A DNA stretch of 34,817 nucleotides from Candidatus Cloacimonadota bacterium. GTDB taxonomy: Bacteria > Cloacimonadota > Cloacimonadia > Cloacimonadales > TCS61. Position numbers and translations under genes: made by a program. The stretch covers positions 1-34,817 of the forward strand of contig JAIPJH010000021.1 in the NCBI GenBank assembly GCA_021734245.1, in the 5' to 3' direction. Below are positions 8,416 through 16,076 of this stretch, piece after piece (the first letter of the stretch is position 1; every line of letters begins with the position of its first letter). The notes beneath the pieces are model-generated. The model was not told where the DNA came from, did not search any database, and saw only the letters and a list, made by a program, of their open reading frames with translations.

Positions 8416-8842
8416 CTCACTTCTCGAAGATCTCACTGTTGTCGCAATCAAGCTGATTGCGCTACGTTTCAACCACTCACTTCTCGAAGATCTCGGCGTA
8501 GCTGCAAACGGAGCCGGATCGTTTCTCATCGCTCATTTCTGTTGTCGCAATCAAGCTGATTGCGCTACGTTTCAACCACTCAATTCTCGAAGATCTCGGC
8601 GAAGCTGCAAACGGAGCCGGATCATTTCTCATCGCTCATTTCTGTTGCCGCAATCAAGCAGATTGCGCTACGTTTCAACCACTCAATTCTCGAAGATCTC
8701 GGCGAAGCTGCAAACGGAGCCGGATCATTTCTCATCGCTCATTTCTGTTGCCGCAATCAAGCTGATTGCGCTACGTTTCAACCACTCACTTCTCGAAGAT
8801 CTCGGCGTAGCTGCAAACGAAGCCGGATCATTTCTCATCGCT
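8416..8842. repeat. 103-bp tandem repeat, three full and two partial units
   Basis: Full units at 8476-8578, 8579-8681 and 8682-8784 have an exact 103-base period. A 60-base unit at 8416-8475 has lost 43 bases, and a 58-base partial unit lies at 8785-8842. Units differ by only a few substitutions. Each complete unit carries the palindrome CGCAATCAAGCTGATTGCG (one copy has AGCAG in the centre) and a CGAAGATCTCG segment. 103 is not a multiple of three, so the long open frames across the array shift frame between units and are not coding. The array fills the whole gap between the MBL-fold gene and the binding-protein gene. Confidence 0.97.
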
Positions 8843-8848
8843 GCTTTA

Positions 8849-9820
8849 TCATATTTCCAATTTCAAATTATCATATGCCAGTTCAATTTTCAGATCGTAG
8901 GATGGATCAACAAGTTTGGCATATCGTTTTGTATCCTGCAGCATTTTCTCCAGGATTTCATCATCATAGGTATGCTCATTGTGGAACAATACCAATTTTT
9001 TTACTTTCGATTTTATGGACAATTCTACTCCGATAAGGCTACTGGAATGTCCCCAACTTTTTTTCATATCCATATTTTGCAAAAGTATATATTGAGCGTC
9101 AAATATCAGAAGATCTGAATTTTTATAAAAATCTATAAAAGGGTATCCTGTTTTTTCGGAATGTTCATCATGTTCAGAATCGGTGGAATAGACAACTTTT
9201 TTACCATATTTTTGGAACGAATATCCAAAAGATTCACCAGGATGATTTTGTTTTATCATGTTTATCTTGAAGCCGGCAATTTTAAATTCTTTTCCTTCTT
9301 CCAGAAGCTGGAAAGAAATATCACCGGGCATGTCTTTCAGCGGCAAAGGAAAATGAGTTGATGATTGTTGAAAGCGAAATGCTTCTTCCAGTTTATCATG
9401 ACATCCGTAGATCTTAACTTTATTTGTGGGAATAAAAGCAGGAACAAAAAATGGAAAACCTTGAATATGATCCCAATGCAGATGCGACATGAAAATATGA
9501 AAAGTTGCATTTTTGATGCCAGAAGCCATAATGTGATTTCCGAAATCTCTAATTCCACTACCGGCATCACAAACAATGAATTCAGGATTTTTTTTGGTCA
9601 GCATTTTTGCATCGATTATCTCCACACAGGAAGTGTTGCTGCCGTAGGTTCCTCTTTCTGCAAAAGTAAGGTCATGTTCGATGAAATCAACTACTTTTTT
9701 TTCACTGTTCAATTTGTGATCTATTGCCTTTATGAGTGCATTTTTTATTTTTTTCTTAATATGCTTTTCAGTAATGGAATTTGGTAGTGAACCTCGTGTT
9801 CCCCAAAAACTTACTTTCAT
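8849..9820 (-). CDS. MBL-fold metallo-hydrolase
   Basis: 323 residues. The start at 9820 is chosen over an upstream in-frame start at 9844 because GGTGG lies just before it and the fold begins at once (MKVSFWGTRGSLP). Metal ligands are visible in SHLHWDH at 112-118 (H113, H115, D117, H118), preceded by CDAGSG at 84-89, with later candidate ligand positions in YSTDSEHDE and LFHNEHTYDD. The opening WGTRGS and the GTYGSNTSCVEI segment resemble the cAMP-phosphodiesterase/tRNase Z-like branch of the superfamily. The substrate is not deducible. A TTGACA (complement of 9883-9888) lies upstream. Its stop lies 6 bases from the tandem-repeat array. Confidence 0.82.
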   Translation of the reverse strand: MKVSFWGTRGSLPNSITEKHIKKKIKNALIKAIDHKLNSEKKVVDFIEHDLTFAERGTYGSNTSCVEIIDAKMLTKKNPEFIVCDAGSGIRDFGNHIMASGIKNATFHIFMSHLHWDHIQGFPFFVPAFIPTNKVKIYGCHDKLEEAFRFQQSSTHFPLPLKDMPGDISFQLLEEGKEFKIAGFKINMIKQNHPGESFGYSFQKYGKKVVYSTDSEHDEHSEKTGYPFIDFYKNSDLLIFDAQYILLQNMDMKKSWGHSSSLIGVELSIKSKVKKLVLFHNEHTYDDEILEKMLQDTKRYAKLVDPSYDLKIELAYDNLKLEI

Positions 9821-9930
9821 AAAACCACCTTTTACAGCCTGCAATTCAGCTTCAGTCCGAAGGTTAAAAATATTGATTTAGATGTCAAATTGTTTGATAA
9901 CTAAAATAAAAAAATATTTTAAAAACTTGT

Positions 9931-9966
9931 TTAAAAAAACAAAAAGCCCCAGAGATTTCCGGAGCT
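9931..9966 (-). terminator. Rho-independent terminator after the tRNA cluster
   Basis: On the minus strand AGCTCCGG (complement of 9959-9966) pairs with CTGGGGCT (complement of 9945-9952) through eight pairs including two wobbles, followed by a T-rich run (complement of 9931-9944). It lies 8 bases after the CCA of tRNA-His, the last gene of the tRNA run. Confidence 0.75.
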
Positions 9967-9974
9967 TTTTAAGT

Positions 9975-10050
9975 TGGGGTGGATGACGGGATTTGAACCC
10001 GCAACGCCTGGAACCACAATCCAGTGCTCTACCATTGAACTACACCCACC
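9975..10050 (-). tRNA. tRNA-His (GTG)
   Basis: 76 bases including an encoded CCA (complement of 9975-9977). The anticodon loop TTGTGGT gives GTG. An extra 5' G (position -1) faces C73, the identity element of histidine tRNA. The acceptor stem GTGGGTG pairs with CATCCAC with one G-T pair, and the D and T arms are intact. Confidence 0.97.
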
Positions 10051-10135
10051 ATGTATAAATTTCAATTTTCAAACAACAAATGATCAAATCTCTCGATCGC
10101 CAAATCACTAAATAACAAATCTCTTCCGCTGCTGT

Positions 10136-10150
10136 ATTTGCTTAGCAAAT
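10136..10150. repeat. Perfect palindrome in the tRNA spacer
   Basis: ATTTGCTTAGCAAAT has 7-base arms around one T. It lies in the 143-base spacer between tRNA-His and tRNA-Arg, which holds nothing else recognisable. It belongs structurally with the tight-apex hairpins seen at 12413-12502 and 34142-34262. Confidence 0.6.
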
Positions 10151-10193
10151 TCTGCATAATTCTTTTGCGTTTGCTTTGTAAGCCGCAAATATA

Positions 10194-10270
10194 TGGCACG
10201 CCAGCAGGGACTCGAACCCCAGACCTACGGATTAGAAATCCGTTGCTCTATCCAGCTGAGCTACTGGCGC
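10194..10270 (-). tRNA. tRNA-Arg (TCT)
   Basis: 77 bases with encoded CCA. The anticodon stem ACGGA/TCCGT encloses TTTCTAA, giving TCT. The acceptor stem GCGCCAG pairs with CTGGCGT (one G-T), with discriminator G. Decodes AGA/AGG, expected to be heavily used in an AT-rich genome. Confidence 0.97.
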
Positions 10271-10285
10271 ACACATTATAAAAAA

Positions 10286-10362
10286 TGGTAGCGGCGCAGG
10301 GACTCGAACCCCGGACACTCGGATTATGATTCCGATGCTCTAACCGACTGAGCTACGCCGCC
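10286..10362 (-). tRNA. tRNA-Met (CAT), elongator
   Basis: 77 bases with encoded CCA. The anticodon loop ATCATAA gives CAT. The acceptor GGCGGCG pairs along its length with CGCCGCT (one G-T), and the discriminator is A, unlike the initiator at 10492-10568. A tRNA-Ile with modified CAT cannot be wholly excluded, but the loop and discriminator fit elongator methionine better. Confidence 0.9.
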
Positions 10363-10491
10363 AATAATGACGAAATTATGCATTCAAAAAAAATCTTACA
10401 CATCACATGCGCATGAATACACTCACGATCTATAACTCAAAAAGATCAATTTCTCCCATTTTGATAAATGGAAAAATTCACTTCATAAAAA

Positions 10492-10568
<77 letters not shown>

Positions 10569-10579
10569 TCAATCAGGTT

Positions 10580-10611
10580 GCAAATAATTTTCAGTCGAGT
10601 CATGGTGTCAA
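10580..10611 (-). promoter_or_regulatory. Likely promoter of the tRNA cluster
   Basis: Minus-strand TTGACA (complement of 10606-10611), 19 bases, then TATTTGC (complement of 10580-10586). Transcription would start within a few bases of the fMet tRNA 5' end at 10568. The same TTGACA-N19-TATTTGC arrangement occurs at 29216-29247. Confidence 0.55.
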
Positions 10612-10688
10612 GAAAAAGATAATTAGAAATGTCTTGACGTTAAAATTCACCTAAATTCAAATATATCTAAATTAATTTAAGGTATTGT

Positions 10689-12182
10689 ATGTATTGTGAA
10701 ATTATAGTAAACGTAAACTTATACGAAACCAGAATTGCCATTCTGGAAGACAACTTGTTAGTAGAACTTTTTGCTGAAAAAAAAGAGAAAGAATTAATTG
10801 TTGGAAATATATATAAAGGAATAATTAAAAATGTTCTTCCTGGAATGGGAGCAGCTTTCGTTGATATCGGTTTAGCAAGAACTGCCTTTCTACATTTCAA
10901 AGATATCGATCCAAATACTCTTACAAAAGTTAAGAAAAAGATCTATAATAGAAGAGATTCTTCTTTGATCGGTAAGATAATTCAACCGAATCAGGAAATC
11001 GTTGTTCAAGTAAAAAAAGATCCCATTGGTAAGAAAGGAGCTAGAGTAACCGGCAAATTATCGATTCCTGGTAAATTTCTGGTTCTGATGCCGCATCAGA
11101 AAAAGATTGCGATCTCTCGCAAAATATCATCTTCCAAAGAAAAGAACAGAATAAAAAAGATCTTTGAGAATTTAAAGGATGATAGTGATGGAATTATCGT
11201 TCGAACCGATACCGAAGGGATTGTAGAAGAAGATTTTGAGCAGGAGTACAATGGTTTGAATAGAACCTGGAAACTTGTTGAAAAACAAATTAAGCACGCC
11301 AAAGGTCCTGCTTGTATTTATGATGAAAATGATCTTTCTTTTACTTTAGTACGAGATCTTTTCAATTCTAGCGTAGAAAGATTAGTCGTAGATGATAAAA
11401 AATTGAGACAGCGAATTGTCTCCAGAATGAAAAACATTACTCCCGAACTAATCGACAGAATAGAATTATATAACGAAGATTCACCTATTTTTGATGCATT
11501 TGGCATTGAGAAGGAAATTTCTACGATATTTAATTCAAGGGTTAATCTTCCCAGTGGCGGGAATATTACGATCGAACAGACAGAAGCCCTCGTAGCTGTC
11601 GATGTAAATACGGGAAGTTTTACAGGTTCCGGCCATTATGAACAGACGATAGAACATACCAATGTAGAAGCTGCAAAGGAAATTGCCCGTCAAATACGTC
11701 TGCGTGATCTAAGCGGCATCATGGTTATAGATTTTATCGATATGAGGAGTGAAGACGGCCGGGATAATGTTTACGATGTTTTCAAAACTGCCATGAAGCG
11801 CGATCGGGCAAAAAATAAAGTTTTTCCGATCAATCAATTAGGCCTTTTGAATATTTCCAGAAAAAGATCTCGTCCCAGCTTACTTCTTTCTTATTCCGAA
11901 CAATGTCCTCACTGTCATGGTACTGGCAGATTATTATCACGAGATTCTGTTACAATTCAAATATCCCGCTGGTTGCAGCGTGCAAATTATTTCATAAAAA
12001 ATGATCCTCTAAAAGTTTACGCTCATCGAAATGTTATAAATTTCATTAACGAAAATACAGATATTTTTGATAATATTTCCAATAAAATCGAATTTATCAT
12101 AGATCATCAAATTGAATCAGATAAATTTCGGGTCATTTCCAGTAAAACAAATAAGGATATCACTTTAAATTACAGCATCTAA
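10689..12182 (+). CDS. rng: Ribonuclease E/G family endoribonuclease
   Basis: 497 residues, the length of RNase G rather than the longer RNase E. The N-terminal S1-containing region (about 36-130) has the family's GNIYKGIIKNVLPGMGAAFVDIG. The DNase I-like catalytic subdomain has metal-binding D305 (VAVDVNTGSFTG) and D348 (VIDFIDM). The Zn-link CPHCHGTG has C406 and C409. The family cleaves single-stranded A/U-rich RNA in rRNA maturation and mRNA decay. There is no long disordered degradosome scaffold at the C-terminus. It is divergent from the tRNA cluster, and the SD before the ATG is weak (TAAGG). The rplU-rpmA ribosomal pair follows after a repeat-filled gap; rng near rplU-rpmA is common in other bacteria. 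Confidence 0.93.
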   Translation: MYCEIIVNVNLYETRIAILEDNLLVELFAEKKEKELIVGNIYKGIIKNVLPGMGAAFVDIGLARTAFLHFKDIDPNTLTKVKKKIYNRRDSSLIGKIIQPNQEIVVQVKKDPIGKKGARVTGKLSIPGKFLVLMPHQKKIAISRKISSSKEKNRIKKIFENLKDDSDGIIVRTDTEGIVEEDFEQEYNGLNRTWKLVEKQIKHAKGPACIYDENDLSFTLVRDLFNSSVERLVVDDKKLRQRIVSRMKNITPELIDRIELYNEDSPIFDAFGIEKEISTIFNSRVNLPSGGNITIEQTEALVAVDVNTGSFTGSGHYEQTIEHTNVEAAKEIARQIRLRDLSGIMVIDFIDMRSEDGRDNVYDVFKTAMKRDRAKNKVFPINQLGLLNISRKRSRPSLLLSYSEQCPHCHGTGRLLSRDSVTIQISRWLQRANYFIKNDPLKVYAHRNVINFINENTDIFDNISNKIEFIIDHQIESDKFRVISSKTNKDITLNYSI

Positions 12183-12224
12183 AAAAAAATTAGAAAATTT
12201 TAGTTATAGAAATAATTTTCTGGA

Positions 12225-12584
12225 TATGATAATATATGCATCCCCCGAAAAATTTGGAAGGTATAAACCTAATCTATTGTAATAAATGGAATTGTTGCTA
12301 TTTTACTTGGCCAAAACCTTATCCAGCAAAGCCCACGAATTTTTAACCTGTGAAATCAATTCAATTTCACCGGGTCATTCGTGGGAATCTTGATACCAGA
12401 AATATATCGGACAACGGTTTCAACCGTTTGCACAAATAATAAACCATTGAAATGGTTACTATAAAAGGCTTTGTTTGCTTTTCCCATGAATAAATTCATG
12501 GGCTTGAAAAAATGAAATTATTGTGTTTTTTTTATTGCTTACTGGAAAATAAATATTTTTCGGAGGATGCGTGTATGATAATAT
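12225..12584. mobile_element. Non-coding palindrome-rich element with inverted ends (MITE-like)
   Basis: Ends at 12232-12253 and 12555-12576 are inverted copies of ATTTTTCGGRGGATGC plus a few more bases (about 3 mismatches in 22). Inside lie a nested stem (CCCACGAAT 12332-12340 with ATTCGTGGG 12377-12385, enclosing GTGAAAT/ATTTCAC) and three near-perfect palindromes: 12413-12428 (AACGGTT/AACCGTT), 12442-12457 (AACCATT/AATGGTT) and 12483-12502 (CCCATGAAT/ATTCATGGG). I see no convincing gene. It fills most of the 543-base gap between rng and rplU. Mobility is inferred from the inverted ends only; no target-site duplication could be confirmed. Confidence 0.5.
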
Positions 12585-12586
12585 TC

Positions 12587-12725
12587 TTGACAATAAAAAG
12601 GCACCAAAATTTTTTAGTTGTTCCCGTATAAATTGAGTAATAAATATTACTCTAATATATTTTATTGGGTAGTAATTGAGTGTTTTCCCAATACGTACGA
12701 AGTGGGTTTGATAAAAGGAGAAAAG
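12587..12725 (+). promoter_or_regulatory. Promoter-like box and structured leader of rplU-rpmA
   Basis: TTGACA at 12587-12592 starts 11 bases after the repeat end of the palindrome element, but has no clear -10. Two hairpins follow: GAGTAATAAATATTACTC at 12635-12652 (8-base arms) and ATTGGG/CCCAAT at 12664-12669 and 12687-12692, just before the SD AAGGAG. Structured leaders of ribosomal protein L21 genes are known in other bacteria and can be autogenously regulated; whether this leader is one is inference. Confidence 0.4.
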
Positions 12726-13040
12726 ATGTACGCAATAGTAGATTTTAAAGGCGTTCAACTTAAAGTTGAAAAAGACCAGATCATAAAAGTTCCTTATCTG
12801 AGTGAACTGGAAGTAGGAGCAGAAGTGGAAATGTCCGATGTATTATTACTTAAAACGGACAAAGACACGATCATTGGAACTCCGAAAGTAAAAAATGCCA
12901 AAGTAACAGCAGAAGTTATTGAGCATTGGAAAGATAAAAAAGTAATTGTCTTCAAAAAGAAAAGACGTAAAGGCTATGAGAAAAAACAAGGCCATCGTCA
13001 GAATTATACTCAGATAAAGATCAAGGACATTATTAACTAA
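12726..13040 (+). CDS. rplU: 50S ribosomal protein L21
   Basis: 104 residues, the standard length (103 in E. coli). The N-terminus MYAIVDFKGVQLKVEKDQI and the C-terminal KKKRRKGYEKKQGHRQNYTQIKI tract are diagnostic of L21. The start at 12726 follows AAGGAG by five bases; an in-frame extension upstream to 12618 has no SD and no similarity. Nine bases separate it from rpmA, the near-universal partner. Confidence 0.97.
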   Translation: MYAIVDFKGVQLKVEKDQIIKVPYLSELEVGAEVEMSDVLLLKTDKDTIIGTPKVKNAKVTAEVIEHWKDKKVIVFKKKRRKGYEKKQGHRQNYTQIKIKDIIN

Positions 13041-13049
13041 GGAGCTGAA

Positions 13050-13310
13050 ATGGCACATAAGAAAGGTGTTGGAAGTAGTAAGAACGGAAGAGACAGTAAT
13101 CCTCAATATCTTGGTGTGAAGAAATACGGCGGTCAGTTTGTATTGGCAGGAAATATTATAGTTCGTCAACGTGGTACAAGAATTCATAAGGGCGAAAATG
13201 TTGGAATTGGAAACGATTATACACTTTTCAGCCTTATCGATGGATTTGTTACTTATGAAACAAAAAAAGCAGGCCGTAAATTCGTGAATGTTTATCCCGA
13301 AAAAAATTAA
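13050..13310 (+). CDS. rpmA: 50S ribosomal protein L27
   Basis: 86 residues beginning [24 protein letters not shown], the glycine-rich N-terminus that reaches toward the peptidyl-transferase centre, followed by [21 protein letters not shown]. There is no N-terminal cleavable extension of the Firmicutes type. The SD GGAG is five bases before the ATG. Cotranscribed with rplU and closed by a strong terminator. Confidence 0.98.
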   Translation: MAHKKGVGSSKNGRDSNPQYLGVKKYGGQFVLAGNIIVRQRGTRIHKGENVGIGNDYTLFSLIDGFVTYETKKAGRKFVNVYPEKN

Positions 13311-13330
13311 GTAAAAAATTTTATTTTTAA

Positions 13331-13356
13331 AGCAGCCTGAGGCTGCTTTTTTTTTT
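13331..13356 (+). terminator. Rho-independent terminator of rplU-rpmA
   Basis: AGCAGCC, loop TGA, GGCTGCT, followed by a run of ten T in total (13347-13356). It begins 20 bases after the L27 stop codon. Confidence 0.93.
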
Positions 13357-13391
13357 GATATTATTAAATAAAGTATATAGGAGATTTAGTT

Positions 13392-15053
13392 ATGTCTAAT
13401 CTTTCAAGCAGAGAAATGCAAAGTACTTTGAGTAAAGTTCTGAAAGATCATCCAAACATCTTAGACAACATTTCACGAGTTGATATGATCGAACATGCCG
13501 TCGAGAACAAAGAAGCTCTGGTTTCGGCAAATGGTAATCTTGTTACCTGGACGCCGCCAGAATCTACAGGTAGAAGCCCCAAAGATACGGTAATAGTAAA
13601 AAGATCGGAAAATGAAAACACTATCGATTGGAATTCTCCAAACTGCATTCCAATCGAACCAAAAACTTTTGATCTGGCTTTTGAAGACGCAATAAATCTT
13701 ATAAAATCAAAAGAAAAAATCTACATTACAGACAGAGTTATCGGAGCAGATCCGAATTATGCCTTACCAACAAGAGTTATTACCGACAGATCATTGACTG
13801 TTTTATTTACAGACAATATGTTCAGAGCAATTCCAGAAGATCTTGAAAAAAGTTGTTTTGCAGATAAAGGTTTTACGTTATTAGTGCTGCCCTACAATAA
13901 ACTTGATAGAAAAAGATATGATGGACTTCTAAGAAAATTGCCAAACGGTAAAACTTCCAATATGATCGTAGCAATGGATTTCGAAAGAAGATTTGGAGTT
14001 ATCATCGGTTCAGCTTATGGTGGAAGTGTAAAAAAATTGATGTTTACCGTTATGAATTATTATCTTCCTGCTGAAGGAATTCTGCCTTTACATTGTTCAG
14101 CCAACGAAGGCAAAAAAGGTGATTCTGCTCTTTTATTGGGGCTTTCCGGAACAGGAAAAACCACTTTATCTGCTGATCCATCTAGAGCTCTTCTGGGTGA
14201 TGATGAACACGGCTGGAGCAACGATGGAATTGCTAATTTTGAAAATGGATGTTATGCCAAACTCATAAACTTGAATCCCGAAAAAGAACCCGAAATTTAT
14301 AATGCTGTTTTTCATGATGATGAATACACAAATCATGGCGCTATCGTGGAAAATTGTATGATGTATCCAAACGGAACTTTTGATCTTGATGATGAGAGAT
14401 TAACACCGAATTCTCGAGCATCCTATCTGCTTTCTTTTCTCAGCAATATCAAACCTTCATCAATATCTGGTCATCCCAAAACCATTTTGTTCCTTACTGC
14501 AGATGCCAATGCGGTTCTTCCTCCAGTTGCAAAATTAAATCCTGAGCAGGCAATGCTCTGGTTCTTGATGGGTTACACAAGCAAGCTGGCTGGAACAGAA
14601 ACCGGAATTGTGGAACCTGTTACTACTTTCTCCAGATTTTTCGGTGAACCTTTCATGCCAAGAAATCCTGATCATTATGCCACACTTCTCGGTGAAAAAA
14701 TGAAAAAATTTAATACCAAAGTATATCTTATAAACACAGGCTGGAGTGGTGGGCCTTATGGAATTGGTAAAAGAATGGATATCAATCTTACCAGATCACT
14801 TGTAAATGCAACTCTTGAAGGAACTCTGGAGAATGTAGAATATTACGAAGACAAAATTTTCCATATTATGGTTCCCAAAACTTGTCCGGGAGTTGATTCG
14901 AGTATTCTTACTGCAAAAAACACCTGGGACGACAAAGAAGCCTACGATGTTAGAGCAAAGAAATTAGCATCCGAATTCAGCGCTCATTTCGATAAAGCTT
15001 ATGGTGATAAAGATCTTGATCCTGCCATAATGAAACAATGCCCCAATAAATAA
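13392..15053 (+). CDS. pckA: Phosphoenolpyruvate carboxykinase (ATP)
   Basis: 553 residues, near the 530-540 typical of the ATP-dependent enzyme. It interconverts oxaloacetate + ATP and PEP + CO2 + ADP. Visible signatures are the substrate-binding start of the fold (SANGNLVTWTPPESTGRSPKDTVIV), the kinase-type P-loop GLSGTGKTT at 250-258, the metal-site segment LLGDDEHGW, NFENGCYAK, and the adenine-side segment LINTGWSGGPYGIGKRM. The P-loop form GTGKTT and length exclude the GTP-dependent family. AGGAG lies 8 bases before the ATG. It has its own unit between the rpmA terminator and a hairpin at 15071. In an anaerobe it may work in either gluconeogenic or CO2-fixing direction; the sequence cannot say. 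Confidence 0.97.
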   Translation: MSNLSSREMQSTLSKVLKDHPNILDNISRVDMIEHAVENKEALVSANGNLVTWTPPESTGRSPKDTVIVKRSENENTIDWNSPNCIPIEPKTFDLAFEDAINLIKSKEKIYITDRVIGADPNYALPTRVITDRSLTVLFTDNMFRAIPEDLEKSCFADKGFTLLVLPYNKLDRKRYDGLLRKLPNGKTSNMIVAMDFERRFGVIIGSAYGGSVKKLMFTVMNYYLPAEGILPLHCSANEGKKGDSALLLGLSGTGKTTLSADPSRALLGDDEHGWSNDGIANFENGCYAKLINLNPEKEPEIYNAVFHDDEYTNHGAIVENCMMYPNGTFDLDDERLTPNSRASYLLSFLSNIKPSSISGHPKTILFLTADANAVLPPVAKLNPEQAMLWFLMGYTSKLAGTETGIVEPVTTFSRFFGEPFMPRNPDHYATLLGEKMKKFNTKVYLINTGWSGGPYGIGKRMDINLTRSLVNATLEGTLENVEYYEDKIFHIMVPKTCPGVDSSILTAKNTWDDKEAYDVRAKKLASEFSAHFDKAYGDKDLDPAIMKQCPNK

Positions 15054-15070
15054 GTTTATATAAAAAATAA

Positions 15071-15096
15071 AGATAGCCGGCGAAAGTCGGCTATCT
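15071..15096 (+). terminator. Strong hairpin after pckA, without a U-run
   Basis: AGATAGCCG at 15071-15079 pairs perfectly with CGGCTATCT at 15088-15096 around an 8-base loop. The downstream side reads GCTTGCAATA on the plus strand, so it is not a canonical intrinsic terminator. It starts 17 bases after the pckA stop and ends 19 bases before the next ATG, and may stabilise a 3' end or partly attenuate read-through. Confidence 0.45.
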
Positions 15097-15115
15097 GCTT
15101 GCAATAAACTTTAAT

Positions 15116-15397
15116 ATGCTTATAGTTCTACTTTTTCTTGCAGCTGGCATTTTTGCTGGTCATCTTCTAAAACAAAAAAAGAATATTATCTTACTTTCAA
15201 ATAAACTTCTTATGCTGTCGATTTTTCTACTTCTCTTCCTTTTGGGAGTGGAAGTGGGAAAAAATCAGACAATACTATCCAACTTTGCCGATATTGGTAT
15301 CAAAGCTATTTTAATTTCACTTTCCGGAATTTTCTCCAGTGTTTTTCTTTCCATGTTCGTTTATCGCATTTTCTTTAGGAAGAAAGATGAAGAATAG
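15116..15397 (+). CDS. LysO N-terminal half (DUF340-type membrane protein)
   Basis: 93 residues, almost entirely three hydrophobic segments (about 2-15, 27-45 and 60-82) with the DUF340-type motif LLFLLGVEVGKNQTI. This matches the N-terminal portion of the lysine exporter LysO (YbjE), which is one roughly 300-residue polypeptide in E. coli. The stop at 15395-15397 lies inside the start of the next gene, which encodes the remaining part. Separate genes for the two halves are also found in other bacteria, so this looks like a native arrangement rather than a frameshift. Confidence 0.75.
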   Translation: MLIVLLFLAAGIFAGHLLKQKKNIILLSNKLLMLSIFLLLFLLGVEVGKNQTILSNFADIGIKAILISLSGIFSSVFLSMFVYRIFFRKKDEE

Positions 15398-15992
15398 CCT
15401 TATTATTGTTGCTTTCTTTGCTGTTGGTGTAGTGTTTGGAATGCATGAAATCATTCCCGAATTTCTTTTGAAAAATGATTTTAGTTCATATGCATTGTAT
15501 CTACTGATCTTCCTGGTTGGAATTGATGTGGGGAGTGATTCTTCTAATTGGAAAATGCTGAAATCACACAAAATGAAAATACTGTTGATCCCTTTAACAA
15601 CAATAATTGGAACTCTAATCGGTGCAGGATTGATAAGTTTTGTCTTTCATACAATTTCCGTTAAAGATTCACTTGCAGTTGGTGCAGGTTTTGGATATTA
15701 TAGTTTATCCAGCATCGTCATTTCGCAGATGGCAGGAAAAACTTTAGGAGTTATTGCCCTTCTGGCAAATGTTACTCGAGAAATATTCACACTTCTATTC
15801 ACCCCGATATTAGAAAAACTATTCGGAAAGTTAGCTCCAATCGTTTCCGGTGGAGCTACTTCCATGGACACTACTTTACCGATCATCTCAAAGTACAGCG
15901 GAAAAAAATATATCCTCATCTCAGTTTTTCATGGAACTGTTCTCACCATTTTGGTTCCGATAATAGTAACAATAATATTAAAAATCTTTTAA
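15387..15992 (+). CDS. LysO C-terminal half (lysine exporter family)
   Basis: 201 residues starting at 15387 behind AGGAAG, overlapping the preceding gene by 11 bases in another frame. It begins with a second copy of the same small membrane motif (LLIFLVGIDVGSDSSNWKML), then has membrane segments with the LysO family's GAGFGYYSLSSIVISQMAG, LLANVTREIFTLL and SGGATSMDTTLPII. The family exports L-lysine and toxic analogues across the inner membrane. The two internal VG.[DE]VG motifs in the two genes suggest an ancient duplication. An in-frame extension to 15339 would overlap the upstream gene further and lacks an SD. Confidence 0.8.
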   Translation: MKNSLIIVAFFAVGVVFGMHEIIPEFLLKNDFSSYALYLLIFLVGIDVGSDSSNWKMLKSHKMKILLIPLTTIIGTLIGAGLISFVFHTISVKDSLAVGAGFGYYSLSSIVISQMAGKTLGVIALLANVTREIFTLLFTPILEKLFGKLAPIVSGGATSMDTTLPIISKYSGKKYILISVFHGTVLTILVPIIVTIILKIF

Positions 15993-16076
15993 AAATAATT
16001 TTTTCCATCTATAGCATACTTGACCATTTACTGCAGAAATACAATCTTGTCCGAAATAAATTTTTGGAGGTTTTTG

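Noticed and set aside
8416-8842. CRISPR array
   Set aside because: The unit is 103 bases of uniformly repeated sequence with no variable spacers, and no cas genes are nearby.
8560-9118. Two long open frames across the tandem repeat
   Set aside because: They arise because the 103-base unit happens to lack stops in two frames; the peptide repeats itself in shifting frames, has no SD, and runs into the MBL gene on the other strand.
12225-12584. Riboswitch or structured RNA in the rng-rplU gap
   Set aside because: The hairpins are independent palindromes inside an element with inverted ends; no known riboswitch core could be recognised.
15387-15397. Frameshift joining the two LysO genes
   Set aside because: The second gene has its own SD (AGGAAG) and start, and split LysO genes are found elsewhere.
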